Positions 25,449 through 33,823 of a stretch of DNA of 64,000 bases are shown here, piece after piece (the first letter of the stretch is position 1; every line of letters starts with the position of its first letter). The DNA comes from Streptomyces griseoviridis (GTDB lineage: Bacteria > Actinomycetota > Actinomycetes > Streptomycetales > Streptomycetaceae). Under the pieces are notes generated by a model. The model was given only the letters and a program-made list of their open reading frames with translations. It searched no databases and was not told the origin of the DNA. The DNA lies in NCBI RefSeq assembly GCF_005222485.1, contig NZ_CP029078.1, positions 930,001 through 994,000 of the forward strand, in the 5' to 3' direction. A program made the translations under genes and the position numbers.

Positions 25449-26588
25449 TCAGTCCAGGCCCTTGTTGTGGCGCAGCAGCCAGAGGAAGAAGGGGGCGCCG
25501 AGGAGGGCCGTGAGGATGCCCAGCGGCAGTTCGTTGGGGCGGTCGAGGGTACGGGAGAGCAGGTCGACGAGGACCAGGTACACCGAGCCGAGCAGAGCGG
25601 TCAGGGGCAGCAGCCTGCGGTGGTCGGCGCCGGTCGTCAGGCGCACCAGATGCGGGATCATCAGGCCGACGAAGCCGATGCCGCCGGCGACGGCGACGAC
25701 CGTGCCGGTCAGCAGCGCGCTGAGAACCAGCAGGACGGCGCGCAGCCGGTTGACGTCGACGCCGAGCGCGGTGGCGGACTCGTCCCCGGCCAGCAGGACG
25801 TTGAGACGCCGGCCGAGGAGCGCCAGGAGCACCGTCGTCACCAGCACCACGCCTGCGACCGGGGGCAGTTGGTCCCACTGGGCGCCGGCGACGCTGCCCA
25901 GCATCCAGAACATGACCGTCCGCAACTCCGATGGCGTCGCCTGGAGTTGCACGTAGCTGGTCGCGGAGAGGAAGACGTAGCCGACCGCGACCCCCGCCAG
26001 TACCAGCCTCGTGGGCGCGAGTCGGCCCCGCCGCTGTCCGAGGGCGAAGACCAGCGCGCCCGCCGCCAGCGCCCCGGCGAAGGCCGCTCCCGGCACCCCG
26101 AGCCCGGCGAGCGCGGCGCCGCCGCCCAGGGTGATGACGAGGACCGCGCCGAGCGTGGCGCCGTAGGAGAAGCCGAGCACGACGGGGTCGGCCAGCGGGT
26201 TGGACACCACGGTCTGCAGCACCGCTCCGGTCACCGCCAGGCCCGCGCCGACCAGGGCCGCCGACACGACCCGCGGGGTGCGGAAGTTCCAGACGATCTG
26301 GTCGAGCGCGGGATCGGAGGGGGCCGCTCCCGCGCCGGTGACATGGTGCAGGACGATCCCCCACACGTCACCGAGCGGGACGTTCACCGCCCCGACGCTG
26401 ATCGCCACGATCATCGTGACGAGCAGTGCGGCCGGCAGGAGCGCGAACGCCAGCGGGGCCCCCAGCCGGCTCAGAAGGCGTCCGGGTGCAGCTTCTTGGC
26501 GATCTTCGCCACGGCGAGGTCGTTGCTGGGGCCGAGGTACATCGAGTCGGACACCGTCACGTACGCGTTGTTCCTGGCGGCCGGCCAC
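25449..26588 (-). CDS. FecCD family metal-chelate ABC transporter permease
   Basis: 379 residues if started at ATG 26588. Ten-helix BtuC fold: LPLGDVWGIVLHH-like periplasmic loop, FRTPRVVSAALVGAGLAVTGAVLQ, NPLADPVVLGFSYGA, GGIGFVGLMIPHLVR and NELPLGILTALLGAPFF. The start is a puzzle: the first 40-odd residues overlap the binding-protein gene by 118 bp and look like a shadow, yet there is no ATG, GTG or TTG between 26588 and the first membrane helix. A CTG at 26474, overlapping the binding-protein stop (CTGA), would give a normal-length protein. Confidence 0.85.
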   Translation of the reverse strand: MAGRQEQRVRDGVRLDVPRPQQRPRRGEDRQEAAPGRLLSRLGAPLAFALLPAALLVTMIVAISVGAVNVPLGDVWGIVLHHVTGAGAAPSDPALDQIVWNFRTPRVVSAALVGAGLAVTGAVLQTVVSNPLADPVVLGFSYGATLGAVLVITLGGGAALAGLGVPGAAFAGALAAGALVFALGQRRGRLAPTRLVLAGVAVGYVFLSATSYVQLQATPSELRTVMFWMLGSVAGAQWDQLPPVAGVVLVTTVLLALLGRRLNVLLAGDESATALGVDVNRLRAVLLVLSALLTGTVVAVAGGIGFVGLMIPHLVRLTTGADHRRLLPLTALLGSVYLVLVDLLSRTLDRPNELPLGILTALLGAPFFLWLLRHNKGLD

Positions 26589-27511
26589 TGGGGGAACTCC
26601 TTCAGCAGTTTCCTGGCGTAGGCCGCCGGGTTCGGGTCGTTGTAGGCGATGACGACGACGGCGTCGACGGCGGTGGCGGCCACCTTCTCCTTGCTCAGGT
26701 CGGCGAAGGTGGTCCGGGCGGCGCTCTCGAAGGCGTTGGAGGCGCCGGCCTTGGTGAGGATGTCGTTGATGATGCCGTTGGCGACGACCGAGCTGAACTC
26801 GTTGCCGCCCATCCGCATGGTGGAGAAAAGCACCATGACCTCGGGCTTCTTCTCTCCCTCGACCTTCTCGGAGACCGCCGCGATGTTCTCCTCTGAGGCG
26901 GCGATCAGCTTCTCTGCCCTGTCGCTGACGTCGAAGATCCTGCCCAGGTCGCGCAGCAGCCGGTAGCTGTCGGCGACGGTCATCTTCGAGGGGTCGTCGT
27001 CGCAGCCCTGCGGGGAGACATAGCTTGCGGCTCCCACCTGATCGAGCTGATCGCGGGTGGCGAATCCGTTCTTCTGGTCGAAGCCGTAGGTGGTGACGGA
27101 CAGGACGAGGTCGGGGCGCAGGCCGAGCATGGCCTCGCGCGGAATGTCGTAGGCCTCGTTGAGCTTGACGTCACCGGTGGGCAGCTTCTTGATGGCCTCG
27201 GCGCGGCCCGGCACCTCGGACATGCCGTACGACTGCCCGTTGGCGACGATCCTGTCGCCGAGCCCGAGGGCGAGAAGCGTGGAGACCTCGGCCACGGAGG
27301 CACCGTTCATGACGACGACTCTGCTGGGGGCCCGCTCGAACGTCTCCTTCCGGCCGCAGTTCTCCAGGGTCACCGGGTAGCCGGTCTTCGAGGCCGCGGC
27401 CCCGGTCGTCCGGGCGCCCGCCCCGCCGCTGTCCGGGGAGTCGCCGCATGCCGCCGTGAGCAGACAGAGGGCCGCGGCCAGGGCGGTGGCGACCGGCCGG
27501 TTGATCGACAT
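26471..27511 (-). CDS. Metal-chelate ABC transporter substrate-binding lipoprotein
   Basis: 346 residues from ATG 27511 with AGGAG 7 nt upstream. Lipobox LLTAACG, then a FepB/TroA-like class III binding protein: NCGRKETFERAPSRVVVMNGASVAEVSTLLALGLGDRIVANG, LRPDLVLSVTTYG, IAYNDPNPAAYARKLLKEFPQWPAARN. The two-lobe, single-helix-hinge family binds siderophores, haem, cobalamin or chelated metals. Located beside the aztABCD zinc genes, but no Zur box is visible before it; instead an element shared with the copper locus lies about 40-60 bp upstream. Confidence 0.9.
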   Translation of the reverse strand: MSINRPVATALAAALCLLTAACGDSPDSGGAGARTTGAAASKTGYPVTLENCGRKETFERAPSRVVVMNGASVAEVSTLLALGLGDRIVANGQSYGMSEVPGRAEAIKKLPTGDVKLNEAYDIPREAMLGLRPDLVLSVTTYGFDQKNGFATRDQLDQVGAASYVSPQGCDDDPSKMTVADSYRLLRDLGRIFDVSDRAEKLIAASEENIAAVSEKVEGEKKPEVMVLFSTMRMGGNEFSSVVANGIINDILTKAGASNAFESAARTTFADLSKEKVAATAVDAVVVIAYNDPNPAAYARKLLKEFPQWPAARNNAYVTVSDSMYLGPSNDLAVAKIAKKLHPDAF

Positions 27512-27550
27512 GCGGGCTCCTTGCGTGGGGGAGGTGCTGCTGCGCTGACA

Positions 27551-27573
27551 GGTTCCGTTGCAGTAGTCGGGGT
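27551..27573 (-). promoter_or_regulatory. Conserved element upstream of the substrate-binding protein gene (copy A)
   Basis: On the minus strand the text CCCGACTACTGCAACGGAAC matches a second element at 32563-32585 in 17 of 20 positions. Both copies have the same orientation and sit about 40-55 bp before a metal-related gene. It could be a promoter or regulator site. It can also be read as PDYCNGT in the frame of the downstream gene, so a short-peptide reading is not excluded. Confidence 0.35.
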
Positions 27574-27775
27574 GAGGTAGCCGCGAGTTCCCGGCAGGTT
27601 CCGGTGATCGACGGGACCGCTCGCTGCCGACGGTCACGTCCCGGCGGGCGTCCGGTCGTCCCGGCGGTCGCTCGTGGTGCCGGTGGTCACGTCGTGACGG
27701 TCGTCCGGTCGTCCCGGCGGGTCCCGGCGGCGCGGCCCGTTTCGGGAGCCGCGCCGCCGGGGAGGTGCCGCCGGG

Positions 27776-28378
27776 TCAGGCCGCCAGGACGCCCGACGTC
27801 TCGCTGTCCCTCACCAGCCGGTCAAGGGTGGCGCGGGCACGGAACACCCTGGAGCGGACCGTCCCGACGGGACAGCCGACGAAACCGGCCGCCTCCTCGT
27901 ACGACAGTCCGACCACCTGGGTCAGCAGGAACGCCTCCCGCCGTTCCTCGGGCAGCGTCCCCAGGAGGTCGAGCAGGGCGACACCTTCGTCGAACCCCGG
28001 CAGACCGCACGGCTGGGCGCTCTCCTGCGCCGTCCGCCAGTCGACGGCGTCCGCGATCCGGGGGCGGACGGCGGCGCGGCGCAGGCTGTCGGCGACCGCC
28101 CGGCGCGCGATCGACAGCAGCCAACTGCGGGCCGAGGCCCGCCCCTCGAAGCGGTGCAGGCTGCCGAAGGCCCGCGCGAAGGTGTCCTGGGTCAGGTCGT
28201 GGGCGGTCTGCGCGTCACCGCTGAGGTAGGTGACGTACCGCAGCACATCGCCGTGCAGGGCGCGGACGAAGTGGTCGGCCGCGTCGGGGTCTCCGCCGCG
28301 GGCGGCCAGCGCCCAGGCGGTCGCCGACGCGTCCGCCGAGGCACGGTCCGCGCGATGCGCGGGCAGGACAGAGGTCAT
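27776..28378 (-). CDS. RNA polymerase ECF sigma factor (copper locus)
   Basis: 200 residues from ATG 28378 with AAGGAC upstream. Region 2 (ADHFVRALHGDVLRYVTYLSGDAQTAHDLTQDTFARAFGSLHRFEG) and region 4 (LPEERREAFLLTQVVGLSYEEAAGFVGCPVGTVRSRVFRARATL) are complete. No zinc-binding anti-sigma gene is adjacent; the next upstream gene encodes a Met/His-rich membrane protein. Two GGAACC motifs about 155-170 bp before the start resemble ECF -35 elements, compatible with autoregulation. Last gene of the leftward copper set. Confidence 0.88.
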   Translation of the reverse strand: MTSVLPAHRADRASADASATAWALAARGGDPDAADHFVRALHGDVLRYVTYLSGDAQTAHDLTQDTFARAFGSLHRFEGRASARSWLLSIARRAVADSLRRAAVRPRIADAVDWRTAQESAQPCGLPGFDEGVALLDLLGTLPEERREAFLLTQVVGLSYEEAAGFVGCPVGTVRSRVFRARATLDRLVRDSETSGVLAA

Positions 28379-28560
28379 CACGTGGTGTCCTTCTCGGGTC
28401 TTCCGGTGCCCGGCCCGCACGGGGGCACGGCTCACCGGCACATGGGTGCGTCCGTACCCGGGAGGTACGGCGGTGCCCGGAACCCCTGCGGTTCTCCGCT
28501 CGCGGTGGCACGCACCTGAGCGGGAAGGGGGCATGGTGGTTCCGGGTGGTTCCGGCTGTC

Positions 28561-29274
28561 TCAGACGACAGCGGCACCCGCGGGTGGCCCGCGGAAGGTG
28601 AGCGAGCTGACCAGGAGCAGACGCACCGGGGCGTCGGCCGCGGGGGCGCGACGGCGATGCGCGGACGGACGGTCAGCCGGCGCGGGCAGGGCCACCAGCA
28701 GCCGCAGGGGCGCCGCCAGCCAGGCCGCCGTCGCCCGCAGGACCTGGAAGACGGCCCGCTCGCCGTGGGCCAGCCACAGTCCGCACAGGACGGCGGCCAC
28801 CAGGTGCGCGGCGAACATGCCGACCGAGGCGGCACCGCTCATGCCGTGCGCCTGGTGGAGGCCGGCCATGCCGCCGACCGCGTGGGCGCCCGCCCCCATG
28901 TCCATCCCGCCCATGGACGGCATGGGCATCTCCATGGAGTGCATGTCCATGGAGTGCGTGGGCGTGGAGTGCGTGAGTGTGGCGTGCATGGAGGTGGACC
29001 CGGCACCCCGCGCGGGCGTCAGCGTCTGCGCCAGGGAGAAGGTCTCGTGGAGCACGGCCTGCGCCGCGGTCACCACCGCGACGATCACGGCACGGCCGCG
29101 TTCCCTCCCGGCGAGCAGCCAGCCCGCCGCGCCGGTCGCCGCCGCTCCCGCGGCCATGGCCCACCAGGGGACCGAGGCGCCCGACATGGTCGCGTGCCCG
29201 AGGGCGGCGAGCACCACACAGACGGCGGCGAACACGCCGGCCCGTACCGTGCGGCACCATCCTCGGACAGTCAT
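28561..29274 (-). CDS. Met/His-rich DUF5134-like membrane protein, possible copper-binding
   Basis: 237 residues with about five membrane helices (FAAVCVVLAALGHATM, WWAMAAGAAATGAAGWLLAG, AVIVAVVTAAQAVLHETF, VGMFAAHLVAAVLCGLWLA, LRLLVALPAP). Between helices 3 and 4, residues about 95-145 are extremely rich in Met and His (THSMDMHSMEMPMPSM, GMDMG), the pattern of Cu(I)-binding loops. Its place between a PCuAC/CopA unit and an ECF sigma factor suggests copper sensing or buffering at the membrane. Confidence 0.72.
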   Translation of the reverse strand: MTVRGWCRTVRAGVFAAVCVVLAALGHATMSGASVPWWAMAAGAAATGAAGWLLAGRERGRAVIVAVVTAAQAVLHETFSLAQTLTPARGAGSTSMHATLTHSTPTHSMDMHSMEMPMPSMGGMDMGAGAHAVGGMAGLHQAHGMSGAASVGMFAAHLVAAVLCGLWLAHGERAVFQVLRATAAWLAAPLRLLVALPAPADRPSAHRRRAPAADAPVRLLLVSSLTFRGPPAGAAVV

Positions 29275-29408
29275 AGCCCGCTCATCCTCGCACCCGGTGT
29301 CCGATCGTCGTCAGGGGGTACGTGCCGACCCCCGCTCCCCGACTCACCGAAGAAGAGGTGACACAGGTCACTTCCGCCCCGGGGGAACCAACTGACCGCG
29401 GGGAACGA

Positions 29409-29951
29409 CTACTCGAAGGACACCGCGCCTGGCCGCACGACGACGGCCACCGCCTTCACGGGCCCGCCGCCCCGGAACTCCAGGGTGAACGACACGAGTT
29501 CACCCGGCCGCCAGCCGCGCGAGGGCGTCGGCACCGTGAGGTCGATCCCGCTCGGCGCCATGGCGAGGCGGGCGCCCGCGGCGACGGGGACGGAGCCGAT
29601 CTCCGAGCGGTAGGCCGCGTTCTGCTGCCGCATACGGTGCCGGGAGAGCGTCACCTCGCCGGAGACGCCCCGCGCCGTGACCCGGACCAGGGTGTCGGGC
29701 GAACCGCCGTCGTTGGTGATGTCGAAGAACGCCGCGGTCTCGGGGACCCCGGCGGACGGCAGGAGCACCCGCCCGCCGGCGACCTCGATGTGTGCCGGGC
29801 CGCCCGCCCGGCCGGTACCGACCCAGGTGGTCAGGCCGGCCAGTGCCACGCCGCACGCCGCGACCGGCACGAGAGCGGCGAGCGCCCCGTCCCGCAGCCT
29901 CCGTCGGTCCACCCGCCCGAGCACGGGCCTCCGGTCCGTGATCCGGCTCAT
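29409..29951 (-). CDS. PCuAC-type copper chaperone
   Basis: 180 residues from ATG 29951. A membrane anchor near the N terminus (ALAALVPVAACGVALAGLTTWVG) is followed by a cupredoxin-like domain: PETAAFFDITNDGGSPDTLVRV, then VTLSRHRMRQQ (His and Met ligands) and LAMAPSGIDLTV, the spaced M/H motif of DUF461/PCuAC proteins that bind Cu(I) outside the cell. Its whole N-terminal three quarters overlaps, in another frame, the C-terminal reading frame of the upstream ATPase gene. Confidence 0.85.
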   Translation of the reverse strand: MSRITDRRPVLGRVDRRRLRDGALAALVPVAACGVALAGLTTWVGTGRAGGPAHIEVAGGRVLLPSAGVPETAAFFDITNDGGSPDTLVRVTARGVSGEVTLSRHRMRQQNAAYRSEIGSVPVAAGARLAMAPSGIDLTVPTPSRGWRPGELVSFTLEFRGGGPVKAVAVVVRPGAVSFE

Positions 29952-32247
29952 CGCGGGCCCGCCTTCGCACCTGCGCGCCGCGGTGGCCGCGACCCCGGGA
30001 CGGAGCGGGCCGCCAGCCGCGCAGCCGCAGGCTGTTGGCGACCACCAGCACCGAACTCGACGACATCGCCGCGGCGGCGACCATCGGATCGAGCAGCCCC
30101 ACCATCGCCAGCGGCACGGTGACGGCGTTGTAGCCGAACGCCCAGAGCAGGTTGACGCGGATGGTGCCCAGGGTCCGCCGGGCGAGGCGGACCGCGTCGA
30201 CGAGCGCCTCGATGTCGCCGCGCACCAGGGTGAGGTCGGCCGCGCCGATGGCCACGTCGGTGCCGCCGCCCATGGCGATGCCCAGGTCGGCGGCGGCGAG
30301 CGCGGCGGCGTCGTTCACCCCGTCGCCGACCACCGCGACCCGGGCACCGTCCTCCTTCAACCGCCGTACGAGGGCGGCCTTGCCCTCGGGCGTGCACCGG
30401 GCGTGCACCTCGTCGACACCGAGCGCGGCGGCGACGGCGCCGGCGGGCGCCTCCCGGTCGCCGGTGGCGAGCACGGGGTGGATGCCGAGCCGCCGCAGCC
30501 GGTCCACGGCCCGGTAACTGCCGGGGCGCAGCAGGTCCCCGACGGCGACGAGCGCCCTGGCCCGGCCGTCGACCTTCACCAGAACGGGGGTGTGCGCGGC
30601 GTCCTCCGCCGCCGCGAGCGCCTCGGCCAGGGCGTGCGGCAGCCTGCCGTCCGGCGCGCACACCTCGACCGTGCGGCCCTCGACCAGGCCGCTGACCCCG
30701 TGGCCGGGTGCCGCGGCGAAGTCCGTGACGTCGGGGAGCGGTCCCGTGGTCCCCGTGCGGCGCGCGTACGCGGTGACGGCCCGCCCGATCGGGTGCTCGG
30801 AGCCCTGCTCCACCGCCCCGGCGAGACGCACCACCTCGTCCCGCCCGAGCGGGCCAGGCACCACGGTGACCCCGGCCACCGTCATATGGCCGGTCGTCAG
30901 CGTGCCGGTCTTGTCCAGGACGACCGTGTCCACGTGCTGGAGCGCCTCCAGCGTCCGCGGCCCGCTCACCAGCACGCCCAGTTGGGCCCCGCGTCCGGTG
31001 GCGGCCATCAGGGCGGTCGGCGTGGCCAGTCCGAGGGCGCAGGGGCAGGCCACGACGAGGACGGCCACACAGGCGGTGAGGGCCGCCTGCGGGTCGGCTC
31101 CGGCTCCCAGCCAGAAGCCGAGGACGGTCACCGCGACCGCCAGCACGGCGGGGACGAACACCCCGGCGACGGCGTCCGCGAGGCGCTGCGCCCGCGCCTT
31201 GCCCGCCTGCGCCTCCGTCACGAGGCGGGTGATCCGGGCCAGCCGGGTGTCCGCGCCGACGGCGGTGGCCTCGACGAGCAGCAGCCCGCCCGCGTTGACG
31301 GACCCGCCGACCAGGGCCGAGCCGGGGCCCACTTCGGCGGGTTCGCTCTCGCCGGTGACCAGGGAGAGGTCCACGGCGGAACTGCCCTCCGTGACCCGCC
31401 CGTCGGTGGCGACCCGCTCCCCGGGACGCACCACGAAGACCTCCCCCACCCGCAACTGCTCGATGGGGATGGACCGTTCACTGTTCCCGTCCCGTACGGA
31501 CACCTGTTTGGCGGCCAGTTCGGCCAGCGAGCGCAGCGCCGCCCCGGTCCCCCGCTTGGCGCGCGCTTCGAGGAACCGCCCGGCCAGCACGAACAGCGGG
31601 ACGCTCACGGCGACTTCGAGGTACAGGTGGGCCATGCCGTCGGAAGCGGAGGGCATCGGGCTGAACGACATCCGCGTCCCCGGCCGGCCCGCGCCCCCGA
31701 GGAACAGCGCGTACACCGACCAGGAGAACGACGCCACCACCCCCACCGACACCAGGGTGTCCATGGTGGCCGTGGAGTGCCGCAGCCCGCGCAGCGCCCG
31801 GAGGTGGAAGGGCCAGGCGCTCCACACGGCGACCGGCGCGGCCAGCACGAGGCACAGCCACTGCCAGTTGCGGAACTGGAGGTCGGGGATCATCGACAGG
31901 ACCAGCACCGGCACCGCGAGCAAGGCCGTGACCAGCAGCCGTTCCCGCTCGCGGCGGGCCTCGATGTCGCCCCGGTCCGTCTCCACGGCGTCCGCGGTGT
32001 CCTCGGCCTCATCGGGCGCGGGCAGCGCGGCCCGGTAGCCGGCCCGCTCGACCGCGGTGACGAGATCGCCGGGAGCGACGCCGACCGGGTGGCTGACCCG
32101 GGCGACCCCCGTGGCCAGGTTGACCGTGGCGGTGACGCCCGCCAGCCCGGCCAGCCTCTTCTCCACCCGCCGCACGCAGGCCGCGCAGGTCATCCCGCCG
32201 ACGGTGAGGTCCGTGACCAGGAGACGCGCCGTCAGGTCGGCCGTCAT
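29500..32247 (-). CDS. Copper-exporting P1B-type ATPase (CopA-like)
   Basis: 915 residues from ATG 32247; GTG 32250 is an alternative and both touch the upstream stop. N-terminal HMA domain with Cys21-Ala-Ala-Cys24, membrane CPCALGLATP (Cu+ path), phosphorylation site DKTGTLTTG, SEHPIGRA, and hinge GDGVNDAAAL. The family normally ends just after the last helix pair (SSSSVLVVANSLRLRGWRP). Here the frame runs on for about 150 Arg/Gly-rich residues across the PCuAC gene, which looks non-coding. A one-base shift near 29960-30010 would end it at 29948 in an ATGA overlap. Either a sequence error, a real frameshift or a genuine tail. Confidence 0.85.
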   Translation of the reverse strand: MTADLTARLLVTDLTVGGMTCAACVRRVEKRLAGLAGVTATVNLATGVARVSHPVGVAPGDLVTAVERAGYRAALPAPDEAEDTADAVETDRGDIEARRERERLLVTALLAVPVLVLSMIPDLQFRNWQWLCLVLAAPVAVWSAWPFHLRALRGLRHSTATMDTLVSVGVVASFSWSVYALFLGGAGRPGTRMSFSPMPSASDGMAHLYLEVAVSVPLFVLAGRFLEARAKRGTGAALRSLAELAAKQVSVRDGNSERSIPIEQLRVGEVFVVRPGERVATDGRVTEGSSAVDLSLVTGESEPAEVGPGSALVGGSVNAGGLLLVEATAVGADTRLARITRLVTEAQAGKARAQRLADAVAGVFVPAVLAVAVTVLGFWLGAGADPQAALTACVAVLVVACPCALGLATPTALMAATGRGAQLGVLVSGPRTLEALQHVDTVVLDKTGTLTTGHMTVAGVTVVPGPLGRDEVVRLAGAVEQGSEHPIGRAVTAYARRTGTTGPLPDVTDFAAAPGHGVSGLVEGRTVEVCAPDGRLPHALAEALAAAEDAAHTPVLVKVDGRARALVAVGDLLRPGSYRAVDRLRRLGIHPVLATGDREAPAGAVAAALGVDEVHARCTPEGKAALVRRLKEDGARVAVVGDGVNDAAALAAADLGIAMGGGTDVAIGAADLTLVRGDIEALVDAVRLARRTLGTIRVNLLWAFGYNAVTVPLAMVGLLDPMVAAAAMSSSSVLVVANSLRLRGWRPAPSRGRGHRGAQVRRRARDEPDHGPEARARAGGPTEAAGRGARRSRAGRGVRRGTGRPDHLGRYRPGGRPGTHRGRRRAGAPAVRRGPRDRGVLRHHQRRRFARHPGPGHGAGRLRRGDALPAPYAAAERGLPLGDRLRPRRRGRPPRHGAERDRPHGADALARLAAG

Positions 32248-32510
32248 CACTCACCGCCCCCGTGGCCCATGCCCGGCATGTCGTCCATGCCGCCGCCGGT
32301 GGGGGACGTGTCGTCACCGCTTCCTCCGCTGCCGCCTGACCCACCGGTGCCGTGCATACCGGGCGCCACGGGACCGGCCGCCGAGCCGACCGCGTAGGAC
32401 ACCACGAACACCAGCACGAGCAGCAGCAGGAAGCCGCAGAGCGCGGGGGCGGGGAGAAGACTGCGGATGGTCACACCCGCGGGGCGGGGTGACAGCGGAA
32501 CATCGGCCAT
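32247..32510 (-). CDS. Small Met/His/Gly-rich membrane protein of the copper locus
   Basis: 87 residues from ATG 32510 with GGAAAGG upstream; its stop overlaps the ATPase start. One membrane helix (LCGFLLLLVLVFVVSYAVGSAAG), then a Gly/Ser linker and a tail with MHGTGG and GGGMDDMPGMGHGGG. Methionine and histidine clusters of this kind bind Cu(I)/Cu(II). Probably delivers copper to, or senses it for, the ATPase. Confidence 0.78.
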   Translation of the reverse strand: MADVPLSPRPAGVTIRSLLPAPALCGFLLLLVLVFVVSYAVGSAAGPVAPGMHGTGGSGGSGGSGDDTSPTGGGMDDMPGMGHGGGE

Positions 32511-32562
32511 GCCCGGCCTTTCCTGATCGCATCGAACGCCCTGCCTGAGCCGGCAGTCGTAG

Positions 32563-32585
32563 CCGTACCGCTCCAGTAGTCGGGC
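32563..32585 (-). promoter_or_regulatory. Conserved element upstream of the copper operon (copy B)
   Basis: On the minus strand CCCGACTACTGGAGCGGTAC, 17 of 20 matches to copy A at 27551-27573 and in the same position relative to the gene it precedes (about 53 bp). The reading PDYWSGT in one frame parallels PDYCNGT of copy A. Confidence 0.35.
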
Positions 32586-32709
32586 CGAGGGAACACCGGG
32601 TTCCGGCGGTCGATCGTGACGTGCGTCTCACGGCGCCGCGGGACATGGCGTCCCCGCCGACCCCGGCGGTGACCAGCGGTCCCGCGTCCGGGTACACCTC
32701 CACTCCTTC

Positions 32710-32732
32710 TTATTGCACACTGTTCGCAATAA
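32710..32732. promoter_or_regulatory. Operator-like palindrome before tsaD (resembles a Nur box)
   Basis: TTATTGC-N9-GCAATAA is a perfect 7-bp inverted repeat. Its core TTGCAC-N5-TCGCAA has the 6-5-6 layout of the streptomycete nickel regulator Nur site (TTGCAA-N5-TTGCAA), one mismatch per arm. A possible promoter with -35 TTGCAC (32713-32718), 16-bp spacer and -10 TATTCC (32735-32740) overlaps it, so binding would repress. Confidence 0.55.
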
Positions 32733-32758
32733 CTTATTCCGTGCAGGAAGGGGTGGGC

Positions 32759-33823
32759 ATGGGATCTCCGATCGTGGGCTCTCCGATCGTGCTGGGCATC
32801 GAGTCGTCCTGTGACGAGACCGGCGTGGGGCTGGTCAGGAACGGGAGGCTGCTGGGCCACGCGCTGGCGTCGAGCATGGACGAGCACGCCCGCTTCGGCG
32901 GCGTCGTGCCCGAGATCGCCGCCCGCGCGCACACGCACGCCCTACGCCCGGTGATCAGGCAGGCACTGGACGCCGCCGGACTGCGACTGGCGGACGTCGG
33001 CGCGGTCGCGGTGACCACGGGACCTGGCCTGTCAGGGGCCCTACAGGTGGGCCTCGCCGGGGCGAGAACCCTGGCGTACGCGCTCGGCGTCCCGCTCTAC
33101 GGCGTCCACCACCTCGCCGGCCATGTCGCCGCCGACACCCTGGGGCACGGGCCCCTGCCCGACCCCTGCGTGGTGCTGATCGTCTCCGGCGGCCACACCT
33201 CGCTCCTCCTCGTCCGCGACCTGGCCCGCGATCCGATCCTGCACCTCGGGGACACCCTCGACGACGCGGCCGGGGAGTGCTTCGACAAGGTCGCGCGGGC
33301 CTTCGGGCTGCCGTACCCCGGCGGTCCGGCCATCGACCGGGCGGCGCGTGCCGGGGATCCCCGCGCTGTCGCCTTCCCCCGCCCGCTGCCCGGCTCCTAC
33401 GACTTCTCCTTCTCCGGTCTCAAGACGGCCGCCGCACGCTGGGCGGAGGGCCACGCGGGCCGTGAACTGCCGGTCGCCGACGGGGCCGCGTCCCTCCAGG
33501 AGGCGGTGGCCGACGTGCTGACCCGCAAGGCGGTGGCCGCCTGCCGTGAGCACGGTGTCGGCACGCTGGTCGTGGTCGGCGGGGTCGCCGCCAACTCACG
33601 GGTGCGCTCGCTGGCCGAGGAGCGGTGCCGGGCCGACGGCATCGAACTGCGCGTGCCGCCACTGGGGTTGTGCACGGACAACGGCGCGATGATCGCGGCC
33701 GTCGGCGACCTCCTCGTCCGCGCCGGCGCCGAACCCGCGCCGCTCGACGTGTCGATCGACCCGTCGGCGCCACTGGAGTACGCGGCGCTGCACCCGGTGG
33801 CGTCCCTGGCAGGTGCGGCCTGA
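32759..33823 (+). CDS. tsaD: TsaD-family tRNA threonylcarbamoyladenosine transferase, stand-alone copy
   Basis: 354 residues from ATG 32759 (AGGAAGGGG upstream). All TsaD/Kae1 marks are present: [24 protein letters not shown], metal ligands His118 and His122 in [35 protein letters not shown], and the distal Asp in CTDNGAM. It transfers the threonylcarbamoyl group to A37 of ANN-decoding tRNAs with TsaB and TsaE. In streptomycetes the housekeeping tsaD sits with tsaB, tsaE, alr and groES; none is here. A regulated paralog is likely, but whether another copy exists cannot be seen. Confidence 0.88.
   Translation: MGSPIVGSPIVLGIESSCDETGVGLVRNGRLLGHALASSMDEHARFGGVVPEIAARAHTHALRPVIRQALDAAGLRLADVGAVAVTTGPGLSGALQVGLAGARTLAYALGVPLYGVHHLAGHVAADTLGHGPLPDPCVVLIVSGGHTSLLLVRDLARDPILHLGDTLDDAAGECFDKVARAFGLPYPGGPAIDRAARAGDPRAVAFPRPLPGSYDFSFSGLKTAAARWAEGHAGRELPVADGAASLQEAVADVLTRKAVAACREHGVGTLVVVGGVAANSRVRSLAEERCRADGIELRVPPLGLCTDNGAMIAAVGDLLVRAGAEPAPLDVSIDPSAPLEYAALHPVASLAGAA

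Noticed and set aside
27512..27637. N-terminal extension of the metal-chelate binding protein to GTG 27637, including PDYCNGT
   Set aside because: A lipoprotein signal begins at ATG 27511 with its own AGGAG; an extra 42 residues would block secretion. The conserved text is kept as a possible DNA or RNA element.
28920..28985. ATGGAGTGC-like DNA repeats near 28.95 kb as a regulatory repeat
   Set aside because: They are the coding sequence of the Met/His-rich loop of the copper-locus membrane protein.
32471..32640. Short leader peptide containing PDYWSGT before the copper operon
   Set aside because: No ribosome site, a long uncertain N terminus, and its end overlaps the next gene in another frame. 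Only the nucleotide element is reported.
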